Origin: Calliopum simillimum
Taxonomy: Eukaryota; Arthropoda; Insecta; Diptera; Lauxaniidae
DNA: 64,000 bases
Reading direction: 5' to 3'
Assembly: GCA_951812925.1 (NCBI GenBank)
Contig: OX638372.1
Location: 11,003,410-11,067,409, forward strand
Positions 1 to 11,929 of this stretch are shown one piece after another. The notes under the pieces were generated by a model. It did no database searches. It saw only the letters and a list, made by a program, of their open reading frames with translations, and was not told where the DNA came from. A program made the translations under genes and the position numbers. Position 1 is the stretch's first letter, and every line of letters begins with the position of its first letter.

Positions 1-11
1 TAAAAATTACA

Positions 12-84
12 GCAGCAGCACGAATACTTGCTCAATGTTACGAACAACAATTCCTTTGAGGATACACCATGCGATAGTTACTTG
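12..84 (+). CDS. Possible internal exon of an unidentified host gene
   Basis: Seen: a tract ending in cagcagcag (a plausible tandem 3' splice site) is followed by an open frame reading QQHEYLLNVTNNNSFEDT and then PCDSYL. It stops exactly at ttg|gtatgt, a good fly 5' splice site at 85. The frame holds an N-glycosylation sequon (NVT) and one cysteine, so an extracellular segment is conceivable. The exon is 70-73 bases long and cannot be named. If real, the following tens of kilobases are probably intron of the same gene. Chance remains a serious alternative because only one short exon is visible. Confidence 0.3.
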
Positions 85-1800
85 GTATGTATCCTTTATT
101 CCCTCGACTGCAGTATGAAAATTAACTTTTACTGTTTAAACGAGCCTGTCAGTTTGTAATGCGAAACCCTTTGCCAGTTAAAAAAAAAGGTTGGTTGCTT
201 ATCCTTGTAATAAACAGCGTGTCCTTTAACACGTTTCAATTTTTATTTTAATTTTTTTTAATAAATGCACTCACTGTTAAGGGCAGACAAAACACTGAGA
301 CTGAGCAATTTGGACTAAAGTGAACTGAACTGGACATGGTCGTCAGTTTAAGTGGCTTCATATGCGGCTTTTGTGTTAATTTCGTTTGTGTGAGTTTTTC
401 AGGGTTTTTTTTATTAATTTTTTGGTAAGATGAAAAAATGAGGCAGGTTTTTGGGTACCTGATTTTTGTATAAAAAGCAATTTCTACATAAAATTTGGCC
501 ATTTCTTTTTATAAAGTTCATTATGTCATTGCTTATTCTCCAACAAAATGGATTATTTGATTTTATTTTAACTATTTTAGTTAAATTTACTACTTAATGT
601 TTTTGGTTAAAACTTTTTGAGTCAACTTTTTTCCATGATAATAAGTATCAACACACATAGGAATTTTAATCCGCTCCTTTTTATATTTTTTTCATTTTGG
701 AAGGCAGATGATTTTTTCTCCCATTTACATAGGTTGTTTTTGTTGTTGTCCATTCATCAGCTGCATACATTCTTGAATAATTAAAGCAGTTTCTGATTAC
801 CATCGCTGCGTTGTCATCGTTCATCGTTGCTGTTGGTGCGCATTCCTCCACATCATCAGCAGCACCATCGCCATCATCATCATCACATCGACCGTCGTCT
901 TCCAATCTGCTCTCTAATTAAATGACCGTGTAACGACGAATGAAGGACACACACGTACACATGGCGACAGTGGTTTGTTGTTTGCGTGTATGTGTCTGTG
1001 TCTGTGTTAACGGTTTGTTTAACGTTATGACAGTAGCGGTTGGTTTGTTGTTGCTGCTGTTGTCGTTGTTGTTGTGTGGTAATTTAAACTGATTTTGATG
1101 TTGTTACCTGCTGCTGATGTTGTTGCTGTTGTTATTTTTGCGGTATTGTTTGTTGTTGCTGTCGTCGCCATTGATGGTCAAGGTATTTTAGTTGGAAGCA
1201 ACAAAAATACAACAAAAATAGGAAATTATCATGAAAAAAATATTTTGAGGACATATAAAACATGTACCTATCCAAATTAAAGGCATTTGCACACTGCGAT
1301 ATGTTTAATTGGTGTTACTGAAGCTTCCGCTTTAAGCTTTCCGCAGCATCAATGGAAATTTTATAAAAACTCTCCAGTAACAGCGTTACGGTCTCCGATA
1401 TATTCTCTTGAATGATTGTTGTCACAAACCTTGCTGTGTAATGGATAAGTTTGCCTTGCCTATAAAAAGATGAAGAACCCATACCAATCCTCTTAGCTAC
1501 AACCAGCCAGCGGTTTTGCTCGCCGGTGGCCAGGGATTCGGCTACAAAAATTTATAAAAGAAAAGAACGGCCTTTTGGTTAAATTCAAAGTCACGGGTTG
1601 GAGTTTTATGAATTTACTTCATTTTTATTTCTTTATTCGGTTTCTCTCAACATATTTAAAACACGTCTCTCTACTCCCCATCACTCTCTGCTCGTGTTCA
1701 TCACTCTTTCCATCGGTAGTCGTGGCCTAGTTGAGTGTAATAGTGGCTAGTTGCCTCGCTCTCACCTAACGCAATGGTTTTCTCTTAAGCGCGTATACTC
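85..1800. other. Non-coding, intron-like DNA with TTG/TGC-rich simple sequence
   Basis: No supportable gene. Short open frames at 248-502, 681-905 and 1095-1280 are low-complexity: the second reads through a cat/atc-rich tract, the third through (ttg)n/(ctg)n microsatellite around 1040-1160. The tract at 1480-1800 is richer in G+C than its surroundings and runs into the repeat cluster that follows. Confidence 0.6.
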
Positions 1801-1813
1801 TAACTAAGAGTAG

Positions 1814-2207
1814 CTGATATCGTACCGGGCTACTCACACCTACCGCAATGGTATTCCCTAGTCGTAATTAGCTGATATCGTATACGTATCGGGCTGCTGC
1901 GGAGAAAGAGAGAGGACACACCAGCGATCAACAGATTTATTATCAGGCTTGATCGTGAGACTGTGAACAGCTGACTTACTATCGGGCCACCCACGTCTAA
2001 TGTGGTAGTTCTCTTTTCCCCACCGAGCACTATCACCCTATACTATGCTGACGCAATTGACTACAATACCCCTCATTCCGCTCACTACTCTGCTATTTGC
2101 AAACCCGGCTCTATCTGAGACTAATAACTGATATATTATCGGGCTACTCATTTATGCGACCTCTCACCCTTGTACTAACCACAGGCAACTGATTTATTAT
2201 CGGGCTA
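1814..2207 (+). repeat. Cluster of six dispersed ~20-bp direct repeats
   Basis: Variants of ctgatttattatcgggcta occur at about 1814, 1872, 1932, 1971, 2128 and 2189, all in the same orientation, spaced 40-157 bp apart. The spacers do not resemble one another, so this is not a plain tandem array. The block is richer in G+C than its surroundings and may be part of a transposable element or a regulatory cluster. No coding potential was seen. Confidence 0.6.
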
Positions 2208-2210
2208 GGT

Positions 2211-4580
2211 ATGTTTAGTGGTGCGGTCTCAACGATACTACGCCCCACTACTACTTTGCTTTATCAAATACTTTGTTTCCTTGCTGCTTACCGCTTTATC
2301 TGCTTCTTCTGCTTACCGCTGCTGCTGCTGTTGTTTGCCAGTCGCCGGCCATGCAAAGATTTCCCCGATTCACTGCGGTGTGTCGAAATTTATTTGTTGT
2401 TTCTTTGACAGCAAACGAATCAACTGGCAGCTGTGTGCCAAAAACAGCTGATGCGCAGTGTTACCGTTTGCATCTCTTATGTTAATGTGGTGGGGATTTT
2501 ACCCTTAACTAATTTTATGGTTATCTCTTCTTAAATGTTTACTTAATTAATACTTATAAAGTTGTTTTAATTAATATTTACACAAATTAATTATAAGCTG
2601 TTAGAAAAGAATATGATATAAAATATAATATTACGAGCAATGATTTATAGGAGGAAAACGCGGCTCCATCAACTTTCCTCCTCACAACATCAAGTTCACA
2701 ATCTAGTGAAGAGAGGACTTTCTTGTATTTCTTAGCAGAAGCAAAACCAGTTCAGAAACTGTCGATTTAGACAGAATTGCCGTAGTTTGTACTAGATATT
2801 AAGAAAAAGTTGGAAAAGTAGACACTCTTTTCAACGCCTTCTATCCGAGTCGCTTGGATGTTAACGAAAAAGAAACTCTTAAGCACTTCTTTTGTGAAAT
2901 ATCTGACTTTAAAGTGCCTTAAGCTCGCAAAGCTGCCACACACCGTTTCAATACCACTAAGCTGTAGTCTGGTAGAATGCTTTACTAATACATGCATTGG
3001 GTGGTAAAGGTTTACTCTAAAAACGAAAAACAGCTACACAACACCATTTTTCGTACCAAAAAATGTTAATCCTTAAGTGTTTATACTGGTGCACACACAT
3101 AAATAATCCTTTTATTATAGACGCTGTCACCACTGTCATGCAAAAGCAACAAACTGTGTCTCATGTCAAAGGTCAAGTGTGTAACTTGAAGTGAAAAAAA
3201 AGCAAAAATCCAACCAGACAAAGCATGACAAAAGGAAAACGACGCGCAAAAAAAGTAAGGTGTCACATTTAACAGTGGGCAAAAGTTTTTTATACGCACA
3301 GCAGCAGCCCATTCAAAATCGGTATATCAGTGCTATACATCAGCTGTGAACATGTTGAGGCTAATTGGAATTTTAACCTGTTTTTGGAGTGAGTCGTAGT
3401 CATGAATTGCAAAAGAATTCATGATACTCAGGTACTTGAGGGTAGCATGGACACACTAATCCCTACATAAAATGCTTTGCGGTATAATGAATTGCGCTTT
3501 AACTAAACAAGGAAGCGTTGGCTTGTGTTTGTAATGAAAACCAGTGAAAAAAAAAAGGAATGAGAAATGCAAATGAAGCATTTTTATTCATTTGCTGCGT
3601 TGGTCTTCCAGAAGCTTAGACTTATGAAAATGCCAAAAATATGTTAATTTTTTGTTAACAAATTAAGTGAAAATTTAATTTCATGGGATAATGTGTAAAA
3701 GTTTAACAGTGGGCTTGTGTGCAGCTTAAAGAGAAATCTGATCAATCGGAATTTCAGTGTGCGCTACAACGGTGAAGGGTTTGTAAAATTAAAGGGTTTT
3801 GACCTTAGTAAATCTAGTGTTATTTCTTACAAATGCAACGTAGTTGTTCTGTATATCACACCTTAAAATCGTTAAAACATAGAATTTTCACATAAAAAGT
3901 TTCAGCCGTATAAACCGAATAAACCTTGAAAGTTCATGTTGACCAACCATTAAACCGTTCACATCTTTTATACATTCTGACTTTATCAATGCGCTCACAA
4001 GCGTATGGCAGCCACAAAAATCTTGAATTTAAACTTTATTGCAATGCGGATTTAATTAATTTGTTTTTAATTCAATTTAACTTATTACATTTTTATTTTC
4101 ACTTGTACTGCAATGGATTTTTGTTTGTTATTTCGTTGTTATTTTTTGTATTTTTTATTTATTCTCTTTGTTTCGGTACATTAAAGGCATTTACTGCCGC
4201 CTGGCCTCTTTATTTTTTTGTATTTTTTTATTGGCTTTAGCTGTACGGATTACCAAATAATTTACATTTTTAAGTGAATATTTTGCTGCTCATTTTAACT
4301 TCACATTAAGTGGAATTTCATGTGAACGTAGTGAACTTTTGCAACATTTATTTATTGAAGTTTTTATGATCGTACTTTTATTTATTCCTTTTTTAGATTA
4401 AAAAGTATGAAGTTGTATAAACGGTTATTTTTGTAACTTCAAATTATGATGGTAATCAACATAATTCATATTTTAAAAGCTTCATAAATTACATTAATAG
4501 CTGCATTTAATATTCATCAACAATTGTGAACTTTTAATTGCAATAAAATTCATAACATGGAAAAAGTAGGTGTCATGCCA
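2211..4580. other. No gene recognised
   Basis: A+T-rich sequence with overlapping frames at 2211-2485 that are shadows of a leucine/cysteine-rich low-complexity tract (ctgctgctgctg). Nothing else has recognisable protein similarity, splice structure or repeat organisation. Confidence 0.5.
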
Positions 4581-4589
4581 TCAAAAATG

Positions 4590-5850
4590 CTTGTAGAAAA
4601 AATATCAGGCTAAAAAAAATATTATGAGATAAAATTTTTGTGCGACAAAAATATCAAGCAATAAAAATATCGTGCTACAAAAATCTCATGCAATAAAGTT
4701 TCTTGCGATAAAAATTCCATAATATTAAAATCAATTTAGATAACAATATCGTGCGATTAAAGATCCACGCAATAATAATCTCTTGTGATTTTAATTTTTC
4801 TATAAAAATATCATGCTTTAAAATTACCTGTGATAAAAATATCGTGATAAAAAATTTCACACAATAAAATTTCATAACATAAAAACTTTTTTTATACAAA
4901 AATATCATGTAAAAATCTCATGAAATAACAAACAAATATCGTGCTATAAAACTTAAATACAATAAAATTGCATGAGATAAAAATTTCACAACTTAAAAAT
5001 CGTATTCGATGACGATATTGTACGATAAAAAATTCACGTAATAATATTCTCTTGTGATATTTTTTTCTGCTATAAAAGTATCACGCTACAAAAATTTAAT
5101 GCTGTACAAATATAATGTGATAAAAATATCGTACTAAAAAAATTTCATACAAATAAATATTATAGGATAAATATTTCACAACATAAAAATCGTATTTGAT
5201 AACAATATCGTGCGGTAAAAAACTAACGCAATAATGATCTCCTGTGATATTTAATGCTGTAAAAATATTATGCGATAAAAGTATCGTACCAAATACAAAA
5301 TATTCATGCAATAAAATACCATAGCATAAATATTTCACAACATAAAAGTCGTATTAAATAGAAATATCGAGAAATTTTTATTTTTTTATTTTTCTGCAAC
5401 TCTTTTTGAAGGTATAACATCAAAATAGAAGGACCATCTCCATTGTATGCGATTTTTTGTTATAAATTCGGTTTTATTCAGTTTATTTTCACCTACAAGA
5501 TTTTTAGCACCGAGAAGTGGTCTAAGTCATTAAAAGTATTAAGCAATCTCTCTCACCAAAAATAACCAATTAAAAATTATACGATGATCTTTGAAATAAT
5601 GACTTAATGAAACAAAAATATCATGATATAAAAGTCTCATGGTGTAAAAGTGCCATGATATAAGAAATCTCATGACATAAAAGTCTCTAAAAATATTATG
5701 ATATAAAATTTCTCATGATATAAAAAATCTCATGGCATAAAAAAGTCTCATAACATGAAATCTCACATGACATAAAAATTTCCTAATATAAATTCTAATA
5801 ACACAAAAACCGCATGACAAAAACGTTTTTCCATATAAAAATGTCACTTA
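4590..5850. repeat. Degenerate A+T-rich minisatellite (unit about 12-15 bp)
   Basis: The tract is built from variants of ataaaaatatcgtgc and ataaaaatttcatgc, e.g. at 4650-4720, 4805-5000, 5090-5350 and again 5605-5850, where the form ataaaagtctcatg dominates. The block at 5365-5600 between the two halves is ordinary sequence. Units vary in length and sequence, so this is an old array. Minus-strand frames of 77-80 codons here (4675-4908, 5096-5338) are by-products of the repeat and not genes. Confidence 0.8.
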
Positions 5851-5869
5851 ATGAAAATATCTAATATGG

Positions 5870-7110
5870 CCCAAAAATATATTTTCTCACAAACGAAAAC
5901 CATCTTCAACCGAACTTTCTGCTCACCGCAACTACCCCTTCAGTTCTTTGCTAAAAACCATCAAAAAATTAAATGTCAAGCAAGCATTTTTTCAAAAACC
6001 GAAACACAAACCAAAAAAACAAAGACAACAAACAATAATACAAATAATCCAAAAGTAATTCTACTAATAGGATTCATAAAAAGGATAACACGCAGTAAAT
6101 AATGACAACACAAATTGATTGAAAATCCAAGCACGTCTACATTCAATTTACTTGTTGAACTTGGTCTCATTTCAAGAAAGGGCCAAGAAAGGACCAAAAG
6201 AAAACGCTTAAAAGCAAGAGAGCAGAAAAGAGATGGCATAATCAAAAATAAAATCATATTTTCTGTTATTGTGGCAAAATGAGATTATTAAATGGGCGCA
6301 GCAGCAAAACTCACACCAAGCAAAATTCACGTACCTACACGAAATTGTGGGAAGAAATACCAATACCAATGAATGCACGTATTAAGTGTGCTGTGTAGTT
6401 GGGTATCGATAGACAACAGTAGCAGCAACGAATTTAGTGCCATTTGAGACTTTCGTTTGTGTGAAAACGTTATGGGGGATGAAGAAGTTGAAGGAAATTT
6501 GTAGATTTAATTTTTTTTTTTTTTTTCTTACAACATTGAACTGTCTATTTGTTTGTCTGCCTGTCGAATTGTCTGCTTGAAATTTGTACCTTTTGTGGTA
6601 TTGAATAGCATACTTTTGGGCGTTCGCTCACAACCGCACATGCTACTTGGTAGATTATTGAATTGCAATATCGTGTCTGTATTGCAATTTTATACATTTG
6701 TTGTATGTTTTCTCAGTTGGTTCCCACCGCTTTGAAAATTTTTATAACAAAAAAGTGAAAGCCAAGTTTATTTTTGTACTGTAGCACGTCGCATGTTCAT
6801 TTCAGTTTTGACATTGGTTTGTATCATATCTGCTATTCAATGACAGCTTTTGTTTGCAGGATATTTAGTTTTTTTACTTCTCTTCTGTATTGAACTTTGA
6901 TATTTTCATTTATTAGTATTTCGCATTAAGAATATTAAGTATTTGCAGTACGTCTTTATGGTCTACAGGCACAAAAAATTGTGTAGTTTTATTGTCCGTC
7001 CAAAACAAATGCCATCCGGAAAGTATCAACTTTCATTACTTTTTCATTTTCATCAATTTTTTCATTGTTTTGGTTGTATTTTGATATTTGTAATTTGTTC
7101 TTAACACGGG
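5870..7110. other. No gene recognised
   Basis: A+T-rich DNA with poly-T at about 6510-6530. Short frames on both strands overlap one another and show only compositional bias (lysine/asparagine or phenylalanine/leucine). Confidence 0.5.
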
Positions 7111-7119
7111 ACAACAAAT

Positions 7120-7226
7120 TGAGAGAAAAAAATTTTGAATGTAATCTCGATAACTTTTTTTGGTTAATGTGTGATCGCTGATTCCGAATCTGGGAACCAG
7201 TTTTCTCTATCAGGTATGTGATTCCG
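7120..7226 (+). repeat. Dispersed repeat B, copy 1
   Basis: Contains aaattttgaatgtaatctcg, then ataactttttttgg, a gatcgctgattccgaatctg block, and tatcaggtatg. The same order of blocks recurs at 40132-40245 (plus) and, inverted, at 8905-9000. Confidence 0.55.
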
Positions 7227-7571
7227 GTTATCCTTACTAATTATGCAAACATGCATAATCCCCAAAAGTAGGGATAGATTCCCTGTAGTTGGCAACGTGA
7301 TTTCATTGCTTAACAAACAATGCCCCACTGCTAACAGCTGTCAAATTCTTTTCTTATATTTTGTCATTCGTTCATTAACCACCTTTGAAACAGTATTGGC
7401 TGCAAAAAATACTCATACTGAATATAGTTTAATTGTAAAATGACTTTAAAGTTTAATTTAAATACTCAACAAAGAGTTCACCATAAAATTTGTGCACCAA
7501 AAACAGTATTTGTTTCCTTTTGTGTGGGCGCTACCCAGTGTGGTATTTTTCTGTTCTACATCCCGTGGCTA

Positions 7572-8200
7572 GTTAGGTTAGGTTAGGGTGGCGGCAGTAC
7601 TGCCACACATAGACCACAAGGGTCCATAGTGATACCACAAACTCTCTTATTAAAATCTATTTATAAACTCTGGTCCTTTCTGTATGATGTTTGTCCAAAC
7701 TGAAGGATCCTGTCGGTACAGCGAATCTTTTAAAGTCACTTAGGTGAATTTTAGTGAGCTCCTTTAAGGAGTTGAAGAACGGCTGTCCAAAGCATTTTAG
7801 CCTAGCTCTTGCCAAAGCAGGACAGAGACATAAAATATGTTCAATTGTTTCCTCTTCTTCAGGCTCGTGACAGTTTATAAACCAGTTGTTCAAGACTATG
7901 CCCAATCTAAAGGCATGATGCACAATTAAACAATGACCAGTCACAATTCTGGTCAGTAAACTACACTCACTCCGAGTCAAGGATAGCATATATTTGGAAT
8001 ATTCTGCTTTGTGAAAACGAGGCCAAAAATGCTTTGTTATAGCGCTAGTAGGGGATTGTTCCCAGCGTCTGTTTGCCACTGTTAGCAATTGCGAGTTCTT
8101 CAAAGAGAAGAAATGTTGAAGCGGGGCTGGAATTTTGATGGGTTAAGCTTCTAGAAGAGCTCCATTTTTTTCTAATAGATCTGCCTTTTCATTTTCATCC
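7572..8200 (-). mobile_element. 5'-truncated non-LTR retrotransposon (RNase H to 3' end)
   Basis: On the minus strand the insert reads from the end of an RNase H domain (ENEKADLLEKNG) through a conserved CxxC...H...C segment to a 3' tail of repeated taacc. It is flanked by (c/a)gtggcta at 7564-7571 and 8201-8208, a target-site duplication. The related unit at 41 kb lacks the insert. 5' truncation and the taacc-type tail are typical of target-primed non-LTR insertions of the R1/LOA/Jockey-like groups; the exact clade cannot be fixed here. Confidence 0.85.
7657..8199 (-). pseudogene. Non-LTR retrotransposon ORF2 C-terminal fragment
   Basis: A 148-residue open frame (7657-8103) continues in the same frame, past one stop, into RNase H residues upstream. 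Motifs seen in order: WPRFHKAEYSKYMLSL, TRIVTGHCLIVHHAFRLGI, then NCHEPEEEETIEHILCLCP. The cysteine/histidine pattern is the C-terminal zinc-knuckle-like region that follows RNase H in ORF2 of arthropod non-LTR elements. Reverse transcriptase and endonuclease are absent, so it is a dead end-fragment. It ends at about 7657, close to the element's 3' tail. Confidence 0.85.
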
Positions 8201-8738
8201 AGTGGCTAAGCAGTGTCAAAGTCTTTGGGACACCAGCGATCCTCAGAGGAGGAATTTGTATGACGTGCAGGCGTTTTTTGTCTGGCAACGTACTGGCAAG
8301 GTGTTAAACTGGAGAGAAGCATACATAGCAATTTCTAATAAGTGGATTTTTTGTCAAAGATAAATGCAAGGTAATCTTTGACATTTCTGCCACGTTTCCC
8401 CAAAAAAAGAATTCTCTGGCTCCTGGTTTATGACTCAAGCCAGCGGCCAGAACACTTGCTTTAAAGTGAAAAAAAACACTGCACGGAAAAATATCACTTA
8501 AATTTTTTTTAAAAAATTACTAGATTCGAAAATTCTAAATTGATTAAAACAGTAAGGTAAAATTTACTGCAGTGGGGAGTTGTCACTATTCTGATTTGAA
8601 ATTCTGGTAAAATTTATGAGAAATAAAGTAGCAAGTACAATTTTTTTTCTCCATGTGTTTTCAGACATATTGGGTACATCCAGAAAGTAGTGTACCAAAT
8701 AGCTCGAATCTTTTCCATTATGTGTTGTTACCTTTTGA

Positions 8739-8884
8739 CTTTTCCAGTTGGATTATTTTGAGAAATCATCATAAAGATACCGCAATTCTATGTAAATGAC
8801 TACATCAAATTTTGTGTGGAGCTGAGATATATATGTTTCAATGGATGATTTCTCAAAAAGTTATGATCCAATTGGAAAAGTTAA
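8739..8884. repeat. Short inverted repeat
   Basis: gacttttccagttggatt at 8739 and its near reverse complement aatccaattggaaaagtt-like sequence near 8870, each continuing into gagaaatcatc / gatgatttctc, form arms of about 35-40 bp around a 70-bp loop. It could fold in RNA or be the core of a small foldback element. Confidence 0.5.
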
Positions 8885-8904
8885 AGAAATAGTTTAATGA
8901 TAAA

Positions 8905-9000
8905 GATTTGAGAGATTTCGTTTTCAGATTCCTAATCACCCTTCGCACATAAATCAAAAAAAGTTATCAAGATCTCATTCAAAATTTCGTGTTGTACAGT
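8905..9000 (-). repeat. Dispersed repeat B, copy 2 (inverted)
   Basis: Reverse complement shows acgaaattttgaatgagatc, ataactttttttgatt, and ggtgattaggaatctg, matching in order the copies at 7120 and 40132. Confidence 0.5.
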
Positions 9001-9414
9001 GTAATCTAAGTGCAACAAACTTTTTGGCAAAAACAAACATTTTTTTAACAATGATTCTAACTAAATTTATTGACAGTTTTGGGAAAAAATATCTCTAGCG
9101 GAAAGAGCTGTCCAGTTAGTTTTATGGCAAACGCTTTTCGTGGCTTGTTGCAACAGGTTTTTTGGTAAAATCTTTTTAAATTGAAAATCACAAAATTAAA
9201 ACTGAAATGTTAAATTCAACACGTCCTGCTTTCTTTAAAATGCCGCCAACCAAAAATAAATTAAATTCTACGTACAGTTTGCTTCTGGAATGCATTAATT
9301 AAATTTTTTTCACTACATGTGAGTCAATTCCAATAGAAATGTAAACATTTGTAATTTCAAAGTTATAGATATAGGTACAGCAGGGGTGGTCCGTTCTTTA
9401 ACATCATAACTGAA

Positions 9415-9778
9415 TTTAATTAAACTAAACTAAACTAAACTAAACTAAACTAAACTAAACTAAACTAAATTAAACTTAACTAAACTAAACTAAACTAAGC
9501 TAAACTAAACTAAACTCAACTTAACTTAACTAAATTAAACTTAACTTAACTTAACTAAACTAAACTAAACTAAACTAAGCTAAACTAAACTAAACTCAAC
9601 TTAACTTAACTAAATTAAACTTAACTTAACTTAACTAAACTAAACTAAGCTAAACTAAACTAAACTCAACTTAACTTAACTAAATTAAACTTAACTTAAC
9701 TTAACTAAACTAAACTAAACTAAACTAAACTAAACTAAGCTAAACTAAACTAAACTAAACTAAACTAAACTAAACTAC
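9415..9778. repeat. (TAAAC)n satellite with higher-order structure
   Basis: About 360 bp of taaac pentamers. Variant pentamers (taagc, tcaac, ttaac, taaat) recur as an ordered block: the marker actcaac appears at about 9514, 9594 and 9664, i.e. 80 then 70 bp apart. The array has therefore grown by duplication of 70-80 bp higher-order units with gain or loss of pentamers. It is not the TTAGG insect telomere repeat. Confidence 0.9.
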
Positions 9779-9779
9779 C

Positions 9780-11430
9780 ACATGCTTGTTTTTGAAAATT
9801 TTGTTTGAATCTGACTTTTTCTGATGGTTCACCTTTTTTTTCTGAGCTGGAATTTCATTGAAATTGTTAACTACGAGTTGGCACACCAAGGCCACAACAA
9901 AGTGAAAGTAACTGAGCTGTAATGTGCACTTTCCACAAAATGAACAGTTTGATTGAATTTCATTGGAATACATTTGGCAGATTAACACAACAAAACAAAA
10001 ATACAAACGTCAAATGTGTAAGAATTTTTAAAGTTAACAATACCTGCTGTCAGATAACCAACGGACATGATCCTGCTTTAGGCAAAAATTTTGTAACTTT
10101 TTTCCTGGTTTTTCAAATGAAATTTTTATTTTTGTGGTAAATTTAATTAATACGCTTACACGAAGCAAAAAAAAAAAACAAATGTGCATTCATATATAAA
10201 AAATATTATTGATTTAATTTCTATACCAACATTGTTATTGAAGCCATATTTTTGTGCATATCAACTGACTGACTTTGCATTTGCCGACATACGAGTACAT
10301 ACGTTTGTTCGTAATGTACCTAAAGCTATGCAATCACCCAAAATGGCATTCAGTACCTGCAGCTGTTGTGGTTTCATCGTACCTTTACGTATTTATTTAT
10401 TTTATATGAATGATTTCATTTTTTATTGTTTTTTTTTTTGGCATTGTACTGTCCATTTGTTATCATTCACCGCACTTGTTGGTTGGTTTCACTCAAATTG
10501 AATTAATTTAATTTCCCTTCGTCAACCATGCCCACTTCCCTTTTAACACTTTTTGCCTACCAAACTGTCTGTGATGGTTTTTGGGCATTTGCATTGAGTC
10601 ATATATATAAATATTTTAATTGTTAAATTCTAGTTATGAAACAACTCTTTAAGTTTCCGGAACTTTAATTTGTGCAATAAAAATTTAATTTTGCTTTTCG
10701 TCTTGAATACATTTTTTTTTTTTTTTTTTTTTTTTGTTTTATCCCAATTGCCCCCCACATTCATGTAGGTGTCTAGTGACATTTTGTCTTTTAATTGAAT
10801 TTTGATTAAATGTTCAATGTTGTTTGTAATCAAGTCCTATGAGAATTTACTTCAGTGTCCTGCTACAAATTTTGACAAGTTAAATATTTGTATGAGTTCA
10901 TGTACAATTGCTATAAGCCAATGTTATTAAATCAGGTTTTTTCTTTTATTAAATGCAGTGCTATTTGGTAGTTTACACTGAAAATTATTTGTAATACATT
11001 GTTTTGATTTATAAATCCAATGCAAATATGCTGGAACCCTTCAAACAACGGCGACCCAAGAGCAGATAACTTAATATTATGCGGCCCGCGAAGTCCATAG
11101 AAGGGATCCACCGAAAAGATTTTGTTTAAAATTAAGGAAAGTCATTTTATTTGCCTAAAAAAATCTATATACGAATTTTCTTAAAAAAATTAATTATTTT
11201 TCAACTTTACTTTGAAATGGACAAAATAATCAGCTTCAAGAAAAACAAGATTTTTGAATTATTCTTATGGCGTAAATTTCACGTGTCACGCAAGAATCAC
11301 GTGTGAACGTGATTGATTTTTCGTAAATGAGAATGAGCGTAATATAGTTTCTTAGTATACATAATTTTCAAACACAAGATACAGCGAATACACGATGCTA
11401 AAAATAATAATTTCATTGTGTTCTATGTCT
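9780..11430. other. No gene recognised
   Basis: A+T-rich. Frames at 9770-10006, 9922-10140, 10184-10501 and 10630-10833 overlap each other on both strands, lack recognisable domains and cross homopolymers (poly-T at 10710-10735). Around 11070-11095 a short G+C-rich motif gcggcccgcgaag resembles subterminal hAT sequence but no partner end was found. Confidence 0.5.
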
Positions 11431-11433
11431 AAT

Positions 11434-11920
11434 ACCCTATCCTCACTTGCCTGGTTAACCAGCCTAAAATCAGAAAATCATGATAATCACAGAACCACGT
11501 TCACACTTTTTACCTGGATTAGTCATCTATTATTTCAATGACACTTCTTTGGCGTTTACCGAATCACGACACCATTTCCACTTCTTTCAAATGTATTTTT
11601 AAATATTTCATTATTTAATTTTTTTTTTTAAACAATTGAGACGAACACATTTCTGATTTTAGCTTAAATTCGCTTTTTATTAAAAATGTTTTATTTGTTT
11701 ACATTTTGCATTTGTCAAAAGAAAAGGAAATTTCCTAATTTCCCTGGGATTTTTTGAATTTGGAGGTGCCTCCTGCCGATTTTTTGGGTTAAATGATCTT
11801 ATTATTTAAAAACTAGATAATCTTTTCCATACAAATCGAAAAGCTTTTTATATGGAAAACTATCCTGGTTAGTGCTTAATCAGCATTCATCTGTTAAACC
11901 AGGCAAGTGAGAATAGGGTT
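11434..11920. mobile_element. MITE with ~24-bp terminal inverted repeats
   Basis: Left end ccctatcctcacttgcctgg (11435) and right end, read inverted, ccctattctcacttgcctgg (ending 11919) match at 19 of 20 positions and continue into similar ttaac sequence. Internal DNA is A+T-rich without coding capacity. Target duplication is not clear, so the superfamily is unassigned. Confidence 0.75.
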
Positions 11921-11929
11921 TAATTCAAA

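Larger units (their letters stand above)
7232..8433 (+). repeat. Duplicated unit A, copy 1 (interrupted by a non-LTR insertion)
   Basis: Sequence 7232-7571 plus 8209-8433 is collinear with the reverse complement of 40973-41557. Shared landmarks in order: gggatagattccctgtagtt, a central A+T-rich part, tgtgggcgctaccc, gctaagcagtg, ggaatttgtatgacgtgcag, tactggcaaggtgtt, gacatttctgccacg. Copy 2 lacks the inserted 629 bp and so acts as the empty site. In this copy the ATG found in copy 2 is GTG, and further stops are present, so it is not functional as a gene. Confidence 0.75.

Noticed and set aside
3926..4240. 104-codon hydrophobic frame resembling a membrane protein
   Set aside because: Phenylalanine/leucine richness simply follows T-rich DNA; no start context or homology.
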